This document shows, piece by piece, positions 32,425-43,500 of a DNA stretch of 64,000 bases. The stretch's first letter is position 1. Every line of letters starts with the position of its first letter. Origin of the DNA: Dipteronia dyeriana (lineage: Eukaryota; Streptophyta; Magnoliopsida; Sapindales; Sapindaceae); contig CM065301.1 in assembly GCA_032871835.1 (NCBI GenBank), positions 12,789,291 through 12,853,290 on the forward strand. The letters run 5' to 3'. The notes beneath the pieces are model-generated. The model had not been told where the DNA came from, ran no database searches, and worked only from the letters and a program-made list of their open reading frames with translations. The position numbers and the translations under genes are program-made.

Positions 32425-35348
32425 CAAAACGCATGCCCCATTTCCTCCAACTCATATAGGTTATGTTCTAACATTTCCACATTTGCTTTGGGATGGAAGA
32501 GTTGTACCCTTCGTGAATTATGAACTACTTCAGCTGGAATCACTACCTTTGTTCTGAATGCTAGTGAATAGGAGGTCTCTCCTGTCGAAGTCCTTTACGT
32601 GATTTGATAAGCCCATAAGACTTCGTGTAACCTATATGCTCAGTTTCCTTTCTTAGCATCCAACTTTGCCTTTAGGGTATGCTTAATTATCTTTTTTATC
32701 GCTTCTTTCTGGCCATTGGTCTGAGGATGAGCTGTTGTGGCGTAATAATTTTTTATACCAAATTCTTGACACATGTTCTTGAAGTTGTCACTGTCGAATT
32801 GGGTCCCGTTGTCTGTGATTATTGTGTCTGAGATTCTAAATCGATGGATGATATTTTTCTTCATGAAACTGGTCGTGTTAACCTCGGTTATATGAACAAA
32901 CGCTTCTGCCTCAACCCACTTTGTAAAGTAGTCAATAGCCACAATGACTTGCTTTCTCCTCATTTGGTTGTTGTTGGCATCAGGCTAATCAAATCTAGCC
33001 CCTACATGGCAAACGACCAAGGTGATGACAGGTTCTTCAACTGCTCGCGGGAGAGGGAGGGGGGGGGGGGGGGCGCGGGGGTCTATTGATGTCATTGGCT
33101 AACCTCTGGCAAGTACCACACTGATCCGCGACTGCCTGAGCATCTTGGAATAGGATCGACTAGTAGAAGCCTTGTCTGAGAGTCTTATGCGCTAGGCTTT
33201 TACCCACAGAGTGTTTCCCAGCCCCCATTGTGGATACTTTCTAATATCTGCCTAGCCTCTATTGGATAAAATCACCTGTGTAAGGCCATCGAAAATCCTC
33301 TCCTGTACAATTCCCATCCAACTATTGAGTTTCTGGTAACTCTAAACCTGAGGCGTTTTGCTTCGGTTACCTCAATTGAAAGCGTTCCATTGTCCAGATG
33401 ATTTCTGATCGGGGTCGTCTTAGTGATCTATTTTCCTTCAATCTTTCTTACTTCCGATACTTCCTCTTGATCCTCGATGCTCATTCTCTTGAGGTGAGCA
33501 ACTGGGATGACCTTTGACCGTATGCTGATAGTAGCCGATGCCAATTTTGACAAAGCGTCTGGCTTCTCATTCTTCTCCCTCGGGATTTGAGTAATTCTAT
33601 AAGTTTTAAACATTCCAAGCAACATCTTGGCTATCCCTAGATACCGGCCATGTTGTTGTCCTTGGCTTGATATTCATCCAAGATTTGGTTTATCACCACC
33701 TGTGAATCACTGAATATCTTCAACTTGTCTGCTCCCAGTGCCGTGTAAACTCCTAGTCCTACTAAAAGTACCTAGTACTCGGTCATGTTGTTAGTGGCTT
33801 TGAAGTCAAACCGTAAGACACATTCTACCTGATCACCTTCTTGGGTGGATATCGTTATACCGGCCTCGCTATTATACGTGTTTGACGATCCATCCACATG
33901 CAGTTTCCAGATAAATTCTTCCTTTTTTTTTTAGCATACTGATAACCTCATTGTTTGGTTCGGTGAACTGGATGACTAGGTCGACTACCACTTGCCCCTT
34001 TACTGTAGCTCTTGGCAAAAACGCTATGTCGAACTCACTCAAATCCGCTGCCCATTTTGTTAACCTCCAAAACACTTTAGGCTTATATAGAATCTGCTTC
34101 AGTTGGCAAGACGTGTAGAACTCGATCTTTTATGCTTGAAAATATGGTCTTAGCTTTCTTAATGTAGTCACTAGCATCAATGCCGTCTGTTCAGTCGGTT
34201 AGTATCTTGTCTCAGCTGATAGTAAAGTCTTACTTGTGTAGTATACTGGCTTTTATACCCCCTCGTCCAGCTTGACCAGCATCGACCTTGTTGCCACAGT
34301 TGTCACCGATAGGTATTGGTAGAGCACTTTTTCTTCAAGGGGTTTAGACGGGATTAGTACTTTACCTATGTACTCCTTGATCTTTCGGAATGCCTGCTCG
34401 CACTCATCGTTCCAATCTACCCCATTGCCTTTCTTGATTGCTTTATAAAAGGGCAAGCACTTGTCTGTTGATTTGCTTATGAATCGGTTTAGAGATGCTA
34501 AGCAGCCTATTAGCCTTTCAATTTCCTTCAATATTTTTGGGGACCTCATTTCTTCCAATGCCTTTATTTTCATAGGGTTTACTTCGATTCCTCTCTGATG
34601 AACTTGGAATTTAGAAAATCTTCTCGAAGGCACCCTGAAAATATATTTCTTAGGATTGAGCTTCATGTCGAACTTTCGTAACACCCTGAACGTATCCCTG
34701 AGATCTTCTGCATGTTTTTTGGGCTTTGTGCTCTTTGTCAGCATGTCATCTACATACACTTCTATATTTCTATTGATCTGTCGGGCGATCATCTTGTTTA
34801 CCAGTCTCTGGTAAGTAGCCCCAGTATTTTTAAGACCAAAAGACATAACTTTCAAACAGTATAACCCCTGATCAATTGTGAAGGAGGTTTTATCTTCATC
34901 GGGTTTGAATATTCAGATCTGGTTGTAGCCTGATTAAGCATCCATGAAGCTCAATAATTCATGACCGGCTGTTACATCCACCGGCCGATTGATCCGAGGT
35001 AAAGGGAAGCGATCCTTTGGACATGCTTTATTGAGGTCAGTGAAATCCACACACATCCTCCAATGGCCATTCTTTCTTTTCACTAGCACCACGTTGGCAA
35101 CCTATTCGTGATACTTCACTTCCCATATAGATCCTGTTGGCAACAACTTCTCCACTTCTTCTTTGATTGACTTGCTTCTTTTCGGGTTAAACGGTCGTTT
35201 ATTTTGGATGACCGTTTTCGATCAAGATCAACCGCTAAATAGTGTAAAAATTATCTTCGGGCTGATCGTTGGCATGTCTTTGTGTTCCCAAGTGAACACG
35301 TCTTTATACACTTTTAGGAGGCCAATCATCCTATTCCGAACTTCCTCC
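32425..35348 (-). pseudogene. G1 pol: RT, RNase H, second RNase H, integrase
   Basis: On the minus strand the segment starts with the linker LLKVYKDVFTWEHKDMP, then RT (WRMCVDFTDLNKACPKDRFPL near 35020; MSFGLKNTGATYQRLVNKM; the catalytic YVDD near 34760). The classical RNase H is weak (34250-34080). WAADLSEFDIAFLPR leads to a second RNase H (33890-33600) with WKLHVDGSSN and KIFSDSQVVINQ. Integrase follows (33340-32425): the zinc-binding CGTCQRL, VAIDYFTKWVEAEAF, TIITDNGTQFDSD and TAHPQTNGQKEA core motifs. Stops and frameshifts occur throughout. A 15-base G run (33059-33073) interrupts the integrase N-terminal region. Confidence 0.87.
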
Positions 35349-36156
35349 TGTTGGGGTTTATGTCCTAAGCATGTAATTTGTAAATGGATTTATGAAGTAA
35401 ATAAAAAGAAAGGTTCAATTCATTCTTGTTATGTTATTTATTTTGTGCACATATTAACATCCTGGATTGTCGGATGTAATCTCGAACTTTGTATATGAGT
35501 GTCATATACGGATGGATACAGTAAGAGACGTACAATCTAAATAGTCCATAGATAGCAAATAAAGCTGGGTACTTTATTTATGGTTAATCTATAGTTGCGG
35601 TCCATTCCGTAATGTACAGTGATTCTATCCTGAATCATTCATATGAGATATGGTAATGGAGGCACCTTGTATGATGTGATCATATAGGACTGGGCCATGA
35701 TATATATGAATCTCACACCAAGATCCATTTACCGATTGGATTCATATATATATATATATATCAACTAATGATGACTATATGTGGGTGATATTAATCCTGA
35801 GTGTCTTATCGATTCCTTCAGGTTAGATCGTGGTCTTTAATATACCACGAGTGATGTCAGATGCTTTTCCTGATCAATATACTCCGTATGGGATTGCGGT
35901 TTGGCTTGTGGCTGGGAAGGTTTGTACACAATAGTGGAATCCACTCCTTCTTGTGAGAAGTAGCTGGTAGTTTTCTTAAGGGTTGATTCGGGGCTTAGAC
36001 AATATGAGCACCCTCCTAATTTCTTGATGAAGTAGGATTTGTTGTCCATTAGAGAATCAATGGTACTTAAAGGATATATGAAATTATAGGCGTATAACGA
36101 ACATTATGACCCAGCTCTAATTATGAAATACTGTGGAGGATCACACCATATGTAAT

Positions 36157-37947
36157 TGTAAGTTCCTCCGTTTTTGATTGGCTCATTTCGTTGACAACCA
36201 CATTTGGGGATTATTGTGTAAGGGTAGTTTAGGCCATCATTGCTCAAGACCTAGCTCAAGCTTCAAAAGGTAAATCACTTGTTTAACCTTGTTTGAAGAG
36301 TTTTAGTTCACACACACACTCTCATGCATGTTTTTGATCATCTTGCATGAATGCTTAATTGTCATAATTGTGTGCCTTTTTTTCATAACTCTTGCTTGGG
36401 TGTTTGATGCATTTTGTTTGCCTTTAGAAGAGGATTTTCCCTTTGACCACGGCTGAGACCGCTCCCTGTGCATTGCCTCCGCCGCGGTATGCACAGCGGT
36501 GTTCTCCAGGCGTTGCACGCTGCTGCTACCGCGACCTGTGCACGTTGTATGCACATCGGTCTCCCAAGCAGAGTTTCCCAGTGATGCACCGCTTGCTCTA
36601 CTGCGGTTTGGACATTGCCTGTACTGCGGTTCAGACAGCGGAGATTCCCAGGCGATGCACCACTCACTCTACCGCAGTCTGGACACTTGCCTAGGCCGCG
36701 ACATGCACAGCGGTCATGACGGGAATCAGTTGCCCCTTGTCCAAAACGATGCCATTTCGTGTAGGGCATAATATATATATGTTCTCTTCTCTTCTCTTTG
36801 GTGGTGTGAGTCTAAGAAACCATTTTTACTCACCAAGCTTTCCTTTAGAGAGAAATTGATTCCAAGAGAGACAGAGAGCTCCCAAGAACCCATCTTGACT
36901 CAACCAAACTCCAATCCATGAGCATCTAGTTTCTTCTTGCATCTTCTTGCATCTTCCAATCATGAATTGTTCTTGTTTTCATTGACTAGGTAATCTTTAC
37001 ATGACCTAGAATTAATTGTTTTAATACTATGTTATGTTTACCTAGAAAAAGCATTAATTACTCATTAATTGTATGCTTTTAAGCTTTATTGCATTTATAA
37101 CATGCTTGTGTTATTGATTGTTGGTTGAGATTTATATTTTGTGATAGCTAGGGTTTGTGACCATTTTGCCCTTCTAGCTAAATGTCTATGCTTTGCATTT
37201 AGATATTGTTTAGGACTCATTGATTGCATTTTGTGATTGCATTATAGTCCTTGCCATGTTTAATGACAACTTATGTTGAAATGGCTTTGTTTGATAACTA
37301 GGATATATTGTTGCATAACTATATCTAGTTAAGTCTTTATGAACATTGATTTAGACATTGATATCTAGGAATTATACTTAGTGACATTCTTAAATTCCCA
37401 GATAAGCATTTAGTGTTGCCTAGCATTACTTGCATGTTTGAACATTTTATCATATTCACTTAGGTTGTGTTTGACTCTTCATTGAGGTTAAGTCTTGCAA
37501 CCAAGGGTGGGTTGACAAGCAATTGGTCGGGTGCCACTGTAAAAGGCCCATGAGGGTAGAGTAGGAGGCGTTCACGCCAAGAGTAGTGTATCAGGGGATA
37601 TCACTAGGGACTGAACCAATAGTGGTGAGTGGCGGTGTCCATAGCTTGAGGTTGTCGAGAGTGAGAGTCCGAGAATCACTTGAGGGTGTAACCTTTTATT
37701 CATATAGTGGATTTCTGTGACCGAGTGTGGCGCACTTAACAGCTCGTGGTTTTTCCCATTTGGAGGGTTTCCATATATACATCTTGTGTTATTTATATTT
37801 CCGCACCTTACACTTGATGTTGAATGCTTGTTTATTTGGGGTAATTTGTATTAATATTGATTAATTGAAAAATCGGTAATTGATTCGATTAAAACCTCTT
37901 CACCCCCCCTCTAGGTTATAGACACACACGTTTTTAGGGAATTTTCA
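36157..37947 (+). repeat. E4 5' LTR
   Basis: It starts TGTAAGTTCCTCCG and ends GGGAATTTTCA. It contains a GC-rich array (36440-36735) in its first third and a CACCCCCCCTCTAGG motif 40 bases before its end. Confidence 0.92.
36495..36735 (+). repeat. GC-rich imperfect minisatellite in E4 LTR
   Basis: Three diverged units of about 70-75 bp follow a (T/C)CCAGGCG(T/A)TGCAC-like start at about 36507, 36570 and 36643, with CTACCGC/CTACTGCGG and CACAGCGGT submotifs. Open frames on both strands pass through it, as expected of GC-rich DNA, and are not genes. Confidence 0.65.
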
Positions 37948-37949
37948 AT

Positions 37950-37961
37950 TGGTATCAGAGC
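37950..37961 (+). promoter_or_regulatory. E4 primer binding site
   Basis: TGGTATCAGAGC, an initiator Met-tRNA complement, lies two bases after the LTR. This and the gag type place E4 among copia-like elements. Confidence 0.93.
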
Positions 37962-38097
37962 TGGTGCCTAGATATACTTAGGTGATCTATGCTTTGTGTG
38001 TGTCGTGCTTTGTGCATTTTTGTCTTTGTGCATTTTTGTTTAGTGCTCGCATTTTGTGTTGTTGCATTGCATGTGCATTCATATAACCCAAAACACC

Positions 38098-39265
38098 ATG
38101 AGTGATTTTGAGAGACTAGTCCTTTTGGAAAGTTAGGATGGAAGTTTTTTTATGTGACCTTGATGAGCATGTGTGGATATGTGTGGAAGAAGGGTATTCA
38201 CCTCCCACGGAGACACAAGAGAATGAGGCTTCTATGCCTAAGCCTAAGTCAAAGTGGACAGTTGACGAACTCGAGGCTGCCGAATGGAACTCAAAAGACC
38301 TTTGTGACTTATATTGTGCAGTGGGTGAGAGTCATGCAAAACTCATCCAAACAACTCAAGATGTTCGAGAAGCTTGGGAGATTTTAAGAGTCATCCATGA
38401 AGGTACCGTGAAAGAAGAACACAAAAAATTAGGTATCTCAAAGATCAAGCTTAAATGTTTTGATTGTGGTGGCTATGGGCACATCTCCACGGATATTGGA
38501 AACTCAAAGAGCAAGAGTCGAAGATGCAAACCAAATGCCTACTTTTGTAGTGAAATTGAATAATGCTCTTCAGGTTCGGAGGGATGTGAAAGGAATCACA
38601 TAGTCTTGCACGCTTTACATAATGACAACTCTAAAGCGGCCACAAGACACCCATCACTCAAGTTCAACATTGAAGAAGCTAGCTTAGATGATGATTACCA
38701 AGAGAGCACAAGTGGTAGAAGCTTCGATGAAGATAGTTCAAGCACCAAGAACTTGAGTTGTGAAGGGTTTGATTATGAAGACTTCATCGAAAGTCTTCAA
38801 AGGTCCTTGAAAAGGAAAAATGAAGAAATCAAGGAGTTGAAGATGGAAAATCTTCAACTAAGGACCAAGTTAGATAACTCCTTGAAAGTGGACATAGTTG
38901 ATATGTCAAAGTATGAGAAGGAGATTAATGATTGCCATCAAATGATGAAGGCAATGAAGGATGAACTAGCCAAGAAAGACAATTCCTTGAAGATTATCAA
39001 GGATAAAGAGATGAGGTCCCTTGAAGAATTGAAGAAGGTCAAGGTCAAACAACCTCAAGCTCAAGGCAAAAGGAAAACTTCACCTTCACAACATCCTAGG
39101 AGGAAGAATGATCTAGGAGAGTCATCCAAGAATGACCAAGTGGAGATGCCAATGAATAATGAAACTAATCCTCAACAATCAAGATCTCCACCTCCAAGCT
39201 TTCCTCAACCAAGGAGGCAAGCCAAGCTAGCTCAACCAAGTAAGCAATCTTCTCCAACTCAATAA
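38098..39265 (+). pseudogene. E4 copia-type gag with coiled coil
   Basis: An ATG at 38098 opens 12 codons (MSDFERLVLLES) and stops; the following gag sequence is in another frame from 38138. That frame (38138-38563) has a UBN2/gag-like segment (KWTVDELEAAEWNSKDLCDLY, EAWEILRVIHEGT), then abruptly a zinc knuckle CFDCGGYGHISTD whose last Cys is lost. A single TAA (38561-38563) separates it, in the same frame, from 38564-39265. That part is acidic, then a predicted coiled coil (about 38790-39050, heptad-like LKRKNEEIKELKMENLQL), then a basic Pro/Gln-rich tail. The stop at 39263-39265 touches the partial LTR. It resembles Sirevirus-type gag. The product would be a capsid-like protein only. Confidence 0.75.
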
Positions 39266-40071
39266 TGATAGCTAGGGTTTGTGACCATTTTTCCCTTCTA
39301 GCTAAATGTCTATGCTTTGCATTTAGATATTGTTTAGGACTCGTTGATTGTATTTTGTGATTGCATTATAGTCCTTGCCATGTTTAATGACAACTTATGT
39401 TGAAATGGCTTTGTTTGATAACTAGGATATATTGTTGCATAACTATATCTAGTTAAGTCTTTATGAACATTGATTTAGACATTGATATCTAGGAATTGTA
39501 CTTAGTGACATTCTTAAATTCCCAGATAAGCATTTAGTGTTGCCTAGCATTACTTGCATGTTTGAATATTTTATCATATTCACTTAGGTTGTGTTTGATT
39601 CTTCATTGAGGTTAAGTCTTGCAACCAAGGGTGGGTTGACAAGCAATTGGTCGGGTGCCACTGTAAAAGGCCCAAGGGGGTAGAGTAGGAGGCGTTCACG
39701 CCAAGAGTAGTGTATCAGGGGATATCACTAGGGACTGAACCAATAGTGGTGAGTGGCGGTGTCCATAGCCTGAGGTTGTCGAGAGTGAGAGTCTGAGAAT
39801 CACTTGAGGGTGTAACCTTTTATTCATATAGTGGATTTCTGTGACCGAGTGTGGCGCACTTAATAGCTCGTGATTTTTTCCATTTAGAGGGTTTCCACAT
39901 ATACATCTTGTGTTATTTATATTTCTGCACCTTACACTTGATGTTGAATGCTTGTTTATTTGGGGTAATTTGTATTAATATTGATTAATTGAAAAATCGG
40001 TAATTGATTCGATTAAAACCTCTTCACCCCCCCTCTAGGTTATAGACACACGCGTTTTTAGGGAACTTTCA
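39266..40071 (+). repeat. E4 partial 3' LTR
   Basis: It begins TGATAGCTAGGGTTTGTGAC, equal to 37142 in the 5' LTR, and ends GGGAACTTTCA. Both segments are 806 bp. Confidence 0.93.
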
Positions 40072-41213
40072 GTAATAGCTATATCGATGGACACCGAGTT
40101 GTATCGGTCTGTGTAAAAGCATCTGCAGTTGAGAGAGTGTAGCTTCGGGTTTTTAGTGGAATAATACCGAAGTTAATAATCAAGGAATATTCATTAAAGA
40201 GTTTAATTAATGATTCCGAGGATTATTGGAGCTCAAAATACTGTGGGTCCATTAGGTCCCCTTGCTAGCCCGATCGATTTCGGTAACAAGGGTCACGGTT
40301 AATTAATTGGATTTCCAATTAATTGTGTTACGAAAGTAACACGTATTTATTCAAAAATTAATTGAATAATGAGATTAATTAATTAATGGATAATGATGAT
40401 TAAATAACTTAAATAATGAGATTATTTAATTATGTTATTAATCACTAAATGGAGGGTGTATGTTGATATTTATTTTTGAATAAAAAAATGTGATTATTTT
40501 ATTTTATTAAATTATATATTTTATTTTTAAATTTAAATAGTTTGAATTTAAATATAAAATCAAATAAAAGATGTGGAATATTTTTTATTTAAAAGTTTTT
40601 AAAAATTAAATTAGATTTGATTGGTCTTTTTTAAATTAAATATATATTTATGATATATATTATTATTTAAAAACCGAATCAAAGCGTTTTGTTTTTTGGT
40701 TTTTAAATGGTGTGCGTGTGGTTGAATGAAAATAAGACAAAAATAAGTTTTTTTTTCTTTGAAAACAGTGCGTGACGTTGAATGCAAATAAGACAAAAAA
40801 TGGGATAGTTTTGCTTGCTTTTCGACAACGCGTGCATCAGGTCTTTTTGCTTAAAAATGGAATTAGGCGCAGATCAAATTTTGCTATAGAAGGCATTAGT
40901 GTGTGCGTGAGACACATATCAACAAATATATTAGAGTTTGCATGAGATACAAATAGTGGAAGTGTTCTACAGTAAAAATTTAGAAAGAGTTTCTTAGTTT
41001 TCTTACATCCTCCATTTTAATTTATTGAGACCGTGATACAATCACACACAGTTACCAGTTTCGAGATATAGCAAGGAAGATCAGTGATACAGACTTGGAG
41101 CATATTGAAAAGTGAAGAAACCTCCAAACATTGGTAATGTTCTTAATCTTTTTCTTATTATTGATTACAATTTTCTGTTTCTGCTGCATGACGAATGAAC
41201 GTGTTCCAACAAT

Positions 41214-41225
41214 TGGTATTAAAGC
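41214..41225 (+). promoter_or_regulatory. C3 primer binding site, mutated
   Basis: TGGTATTAAAGC differs at two positions from TGGTATCAGAGC, both explainable as C-to-T or G-to-A transitions. Confidence 0.85.
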
Positions 41226-42707
41226 CAATTTTATTTTTGGAACATGAAATTGTTTTCGATGCTCCTGTATGTATGATTGTGTAGGCACGATTTAAATTGA
41301 TTGTATGATGTTTTTGTCTGTATATTAAATTTTTTAATTTACAAAAAACATGATTGATTGTTAATTATATGGTACTGTGGATTTAGGGTTTATGGGTTGC
41401 ATTATTATTATTATTTTGTTTATTATATTTTTTTACTGTTATTGTATTGTAAAAAAGAAAATGTAACCTATATTGAAGACCTGGAAAAATCGCAAAGAAG
41501 GATTCATGAGATGAATCGGAGTGATCTGAAGAGACTTGAAGACTCGAAAATTACAAGAAGACGAAGGTATGCCTTGGGGGTATTTTTGTAATTTTAGATT
41601 CCAATTTTTTTTAGGTTAAATAATCCACAGTACTCGGTCAATTCATGTATGCTTTATATTATGTGATGATAAAAGTATTGTCATGTATACATATGTCATT
41701 TAGATTAGATGTGCCTATACAAATATATTTGATATGTCATACATGCATCATAGCCTGATATTTTACGTATTTTTTTTATTTGATTAAAATGAGTAAATAC
41801 ATAATTGACTATGAAAATGTGATTAGTTTTTAATAGTTAAAAACTTGGTAATTCTCATTAAATATTAATCTAGTTATTAAAGTGTTTAATAAGTTAGATT
41901 AATGGGGTCATTTTTATAATTAGGATTAATATGATTAATTTCCTATTAATAAATGAACCGAATAATGTGTTAGAGTTATAATAGTTAAAACTTGGTATAC
42001 ACGAACATAATAATCCGAGCTTAGTAAATAGTTTATCAGTCAATTAGAATTTGTTTCTAATTAGTTAATGAGCTAGATAACTTGATTAAAGTTAGCCGTT
42101 TGATCCTGTAGAGTCTAGGTGCATTAACGAATAATAGAAAACCCTAGTTTTAAAATAGTGAGTGGGAGATGGATATATGACATATATATCCCGCGGTCTC
42201 CATCATTAGTTCAACACCGTGAGATCCGAGTGGGGCCTTGTGACGACTTTGCTTTCGTCCACCCTAAGGAGGGTTTCCACAAAGGTCAATACCAAGGTTG
42301 ACTTCCTAACAGATAGGATTTCTTTGGGTATTTCGAGATTGACCAACCCTAAGGTGGCAATTCTCGAGTTAAGCTCATGAGATCTAAAATGATGGGTTAC
42401 ACTCACGAAGGTTTTGATTAAGTTTGTTAATTAAAAACATGACTGAATAATTGATGGTTGAATGATATGGAATAAGAGTTATTCTAGAATATCATTTGAT
42501 TGAGAATGTCTCGGTCCAACATGCAAAGATTTGACCAACCCTAAGGCGGCACTTCTTTGTGGTATGTTGGATTGTCGTGGTATAGTAACTATTTTTAGGG
42601 TAGTTCTAGTTTGTTAAACATGTTCATGCATCATGTTTAAATTTATACCAGAGCACTTGCACTAGTTTTAAATAAAAGACTGAATGAATGTTTTATTTAT
42701 TTCAGCA
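41226..42707 (+). other. C3 untranslated leader
   Basis: Long leader collinear with that of C2. It lacks the GC-rich patch found there. It contains short inverted and direct repeats (AAGGTTGACTTCCT, GACCAACCCTAAGG twice). No gene. Confidence 0.7.
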
Positions 42708-43500
42708 ATGTCTTATGTATTACTTCAAATTCTCGCAAATGACAAATTAACTGGTGATAATTACACTAAGTGGAAACTTAATATTAATGCAATTTTGGTC
42801 ACCAATGACCTCAAGTTTGTGCTTATAGAGGAATGTCCTCCAGCTCCTACTGTCAATGCCTCACGAACTGTTCGTGAGGTATACCAACGATGGGTCTCAT
42901 CTGATGAGAAGGCCTGAACATATTTGTTGGCTTCAATGACAGACGTGGTTGTCACAAAGCACGAAACAATGACTTCATCATTCGAAATCATGGAGTCATT
43001 ACAAGCTATGTTCGGGCAGCCCTCCGAGCAAAAGCGACAAGAAGATGTTCGTTTCGCTATACTCGCTAGCATGAAGGAATATACATTAGTTCAGGAACAT
43101 GTCCTGAGCATGATGTCATACTTCAACACGGCAGAAGTCAATGGCGGGCCATTGACGAACCCAGTCAAGTGAGCATCATATTGACGAATCTTCAGAAGAG
43201 TTTCGATCAGTTTAAGAATACCTACGAGATGAACAAGTTAAGGTTCAGTCTCACACGGTTTCTTAATGAGCTCACTACCTTTGAGTCCTTGACTAAGGAC
43301 TGTAAGGGCAAGACCGGTGAGACAAATTTTGTCGAACCATCTTCCTCCAATAATAAGAAAATGAAGAGGTTTTTTGGGAAGGTGAAGGGTAAACCCAAAC
43401 CTAAGAATGCCCAAAACAAGAAGAAGTCTAAGAAAGGTAAATATGATTTACTTGTTCTTGAGTCATGTTTAGTGGAAGATGATTCTTCACCCTAGATAGT
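42708..43500 (+). pseudogene. C3 gag, degenerate, zinc knuckle deleted
   Basis: It starts at the ATG at 42708 (MSYVLLQILANDKLTGDNYTKW), meets a TGA at 42915-42917, continues in another frame to about 43172 and returns for 43169-43495. The gag core (NKLRFSLTRFLNELTTFES) and Lys-rich segment are present. Where C2 has a zinc knuckle (26996-27040), C3 goes directly from the Lys-rich stretch to KGKYDLLVLE, so the RNA-binding knuckle has been deleted. Confidence 0.85.

Larger units (their letters stand above)
36157..40071 (+). mobile_element. gag-only LTR element E4, nested in C3 5' LTR
   Basis: A full 5' LTR (36157-37947), a primer binding site, a gag-like frame and an 806-bp partial 3' LTR (39266-40071) are flanked by an exact GTAAT duplication (36152-36156, 40072-40076). 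There is no protease, integrase or reverse transcriptase. The partial LTR corresponds base for base in length to 37142-37947 with only scattered substitutions, so the element is young. The pol region and about 985 bp of 3' LTR start are missing, by deletion or by origin as a non-autonomous form. Confidence 0.92.
35349..41211 (+). repeat. C3 5' LTR, interrupted by E4
   Basis: LTR sequence lies at 35349-36156 and 40077-41211. It ends GTGTTCCAACA. The break coincides exactly with E4 and its GTAAT duplication. The uninterrupted 3' LTR shows the same bases joined (ATATGTAATAGCTATATCG near 47440). Confidence 0.93.

Noticed and set aside
36383..36771. Overlapping open frames on both strands (up to 128 codons) in a GC-rich region
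   Set aside because: They lie in the E4 LTR minisatellite, where GC richness removes stops in all frames; no conserved motif.
24703..40100. CRISPR-like array from regularly spaced palindromes in E5/E4
   Set aside because: Only three diverged units, within LTRs of a plant retrotransposon; spacing and context do not fit CRISPR.
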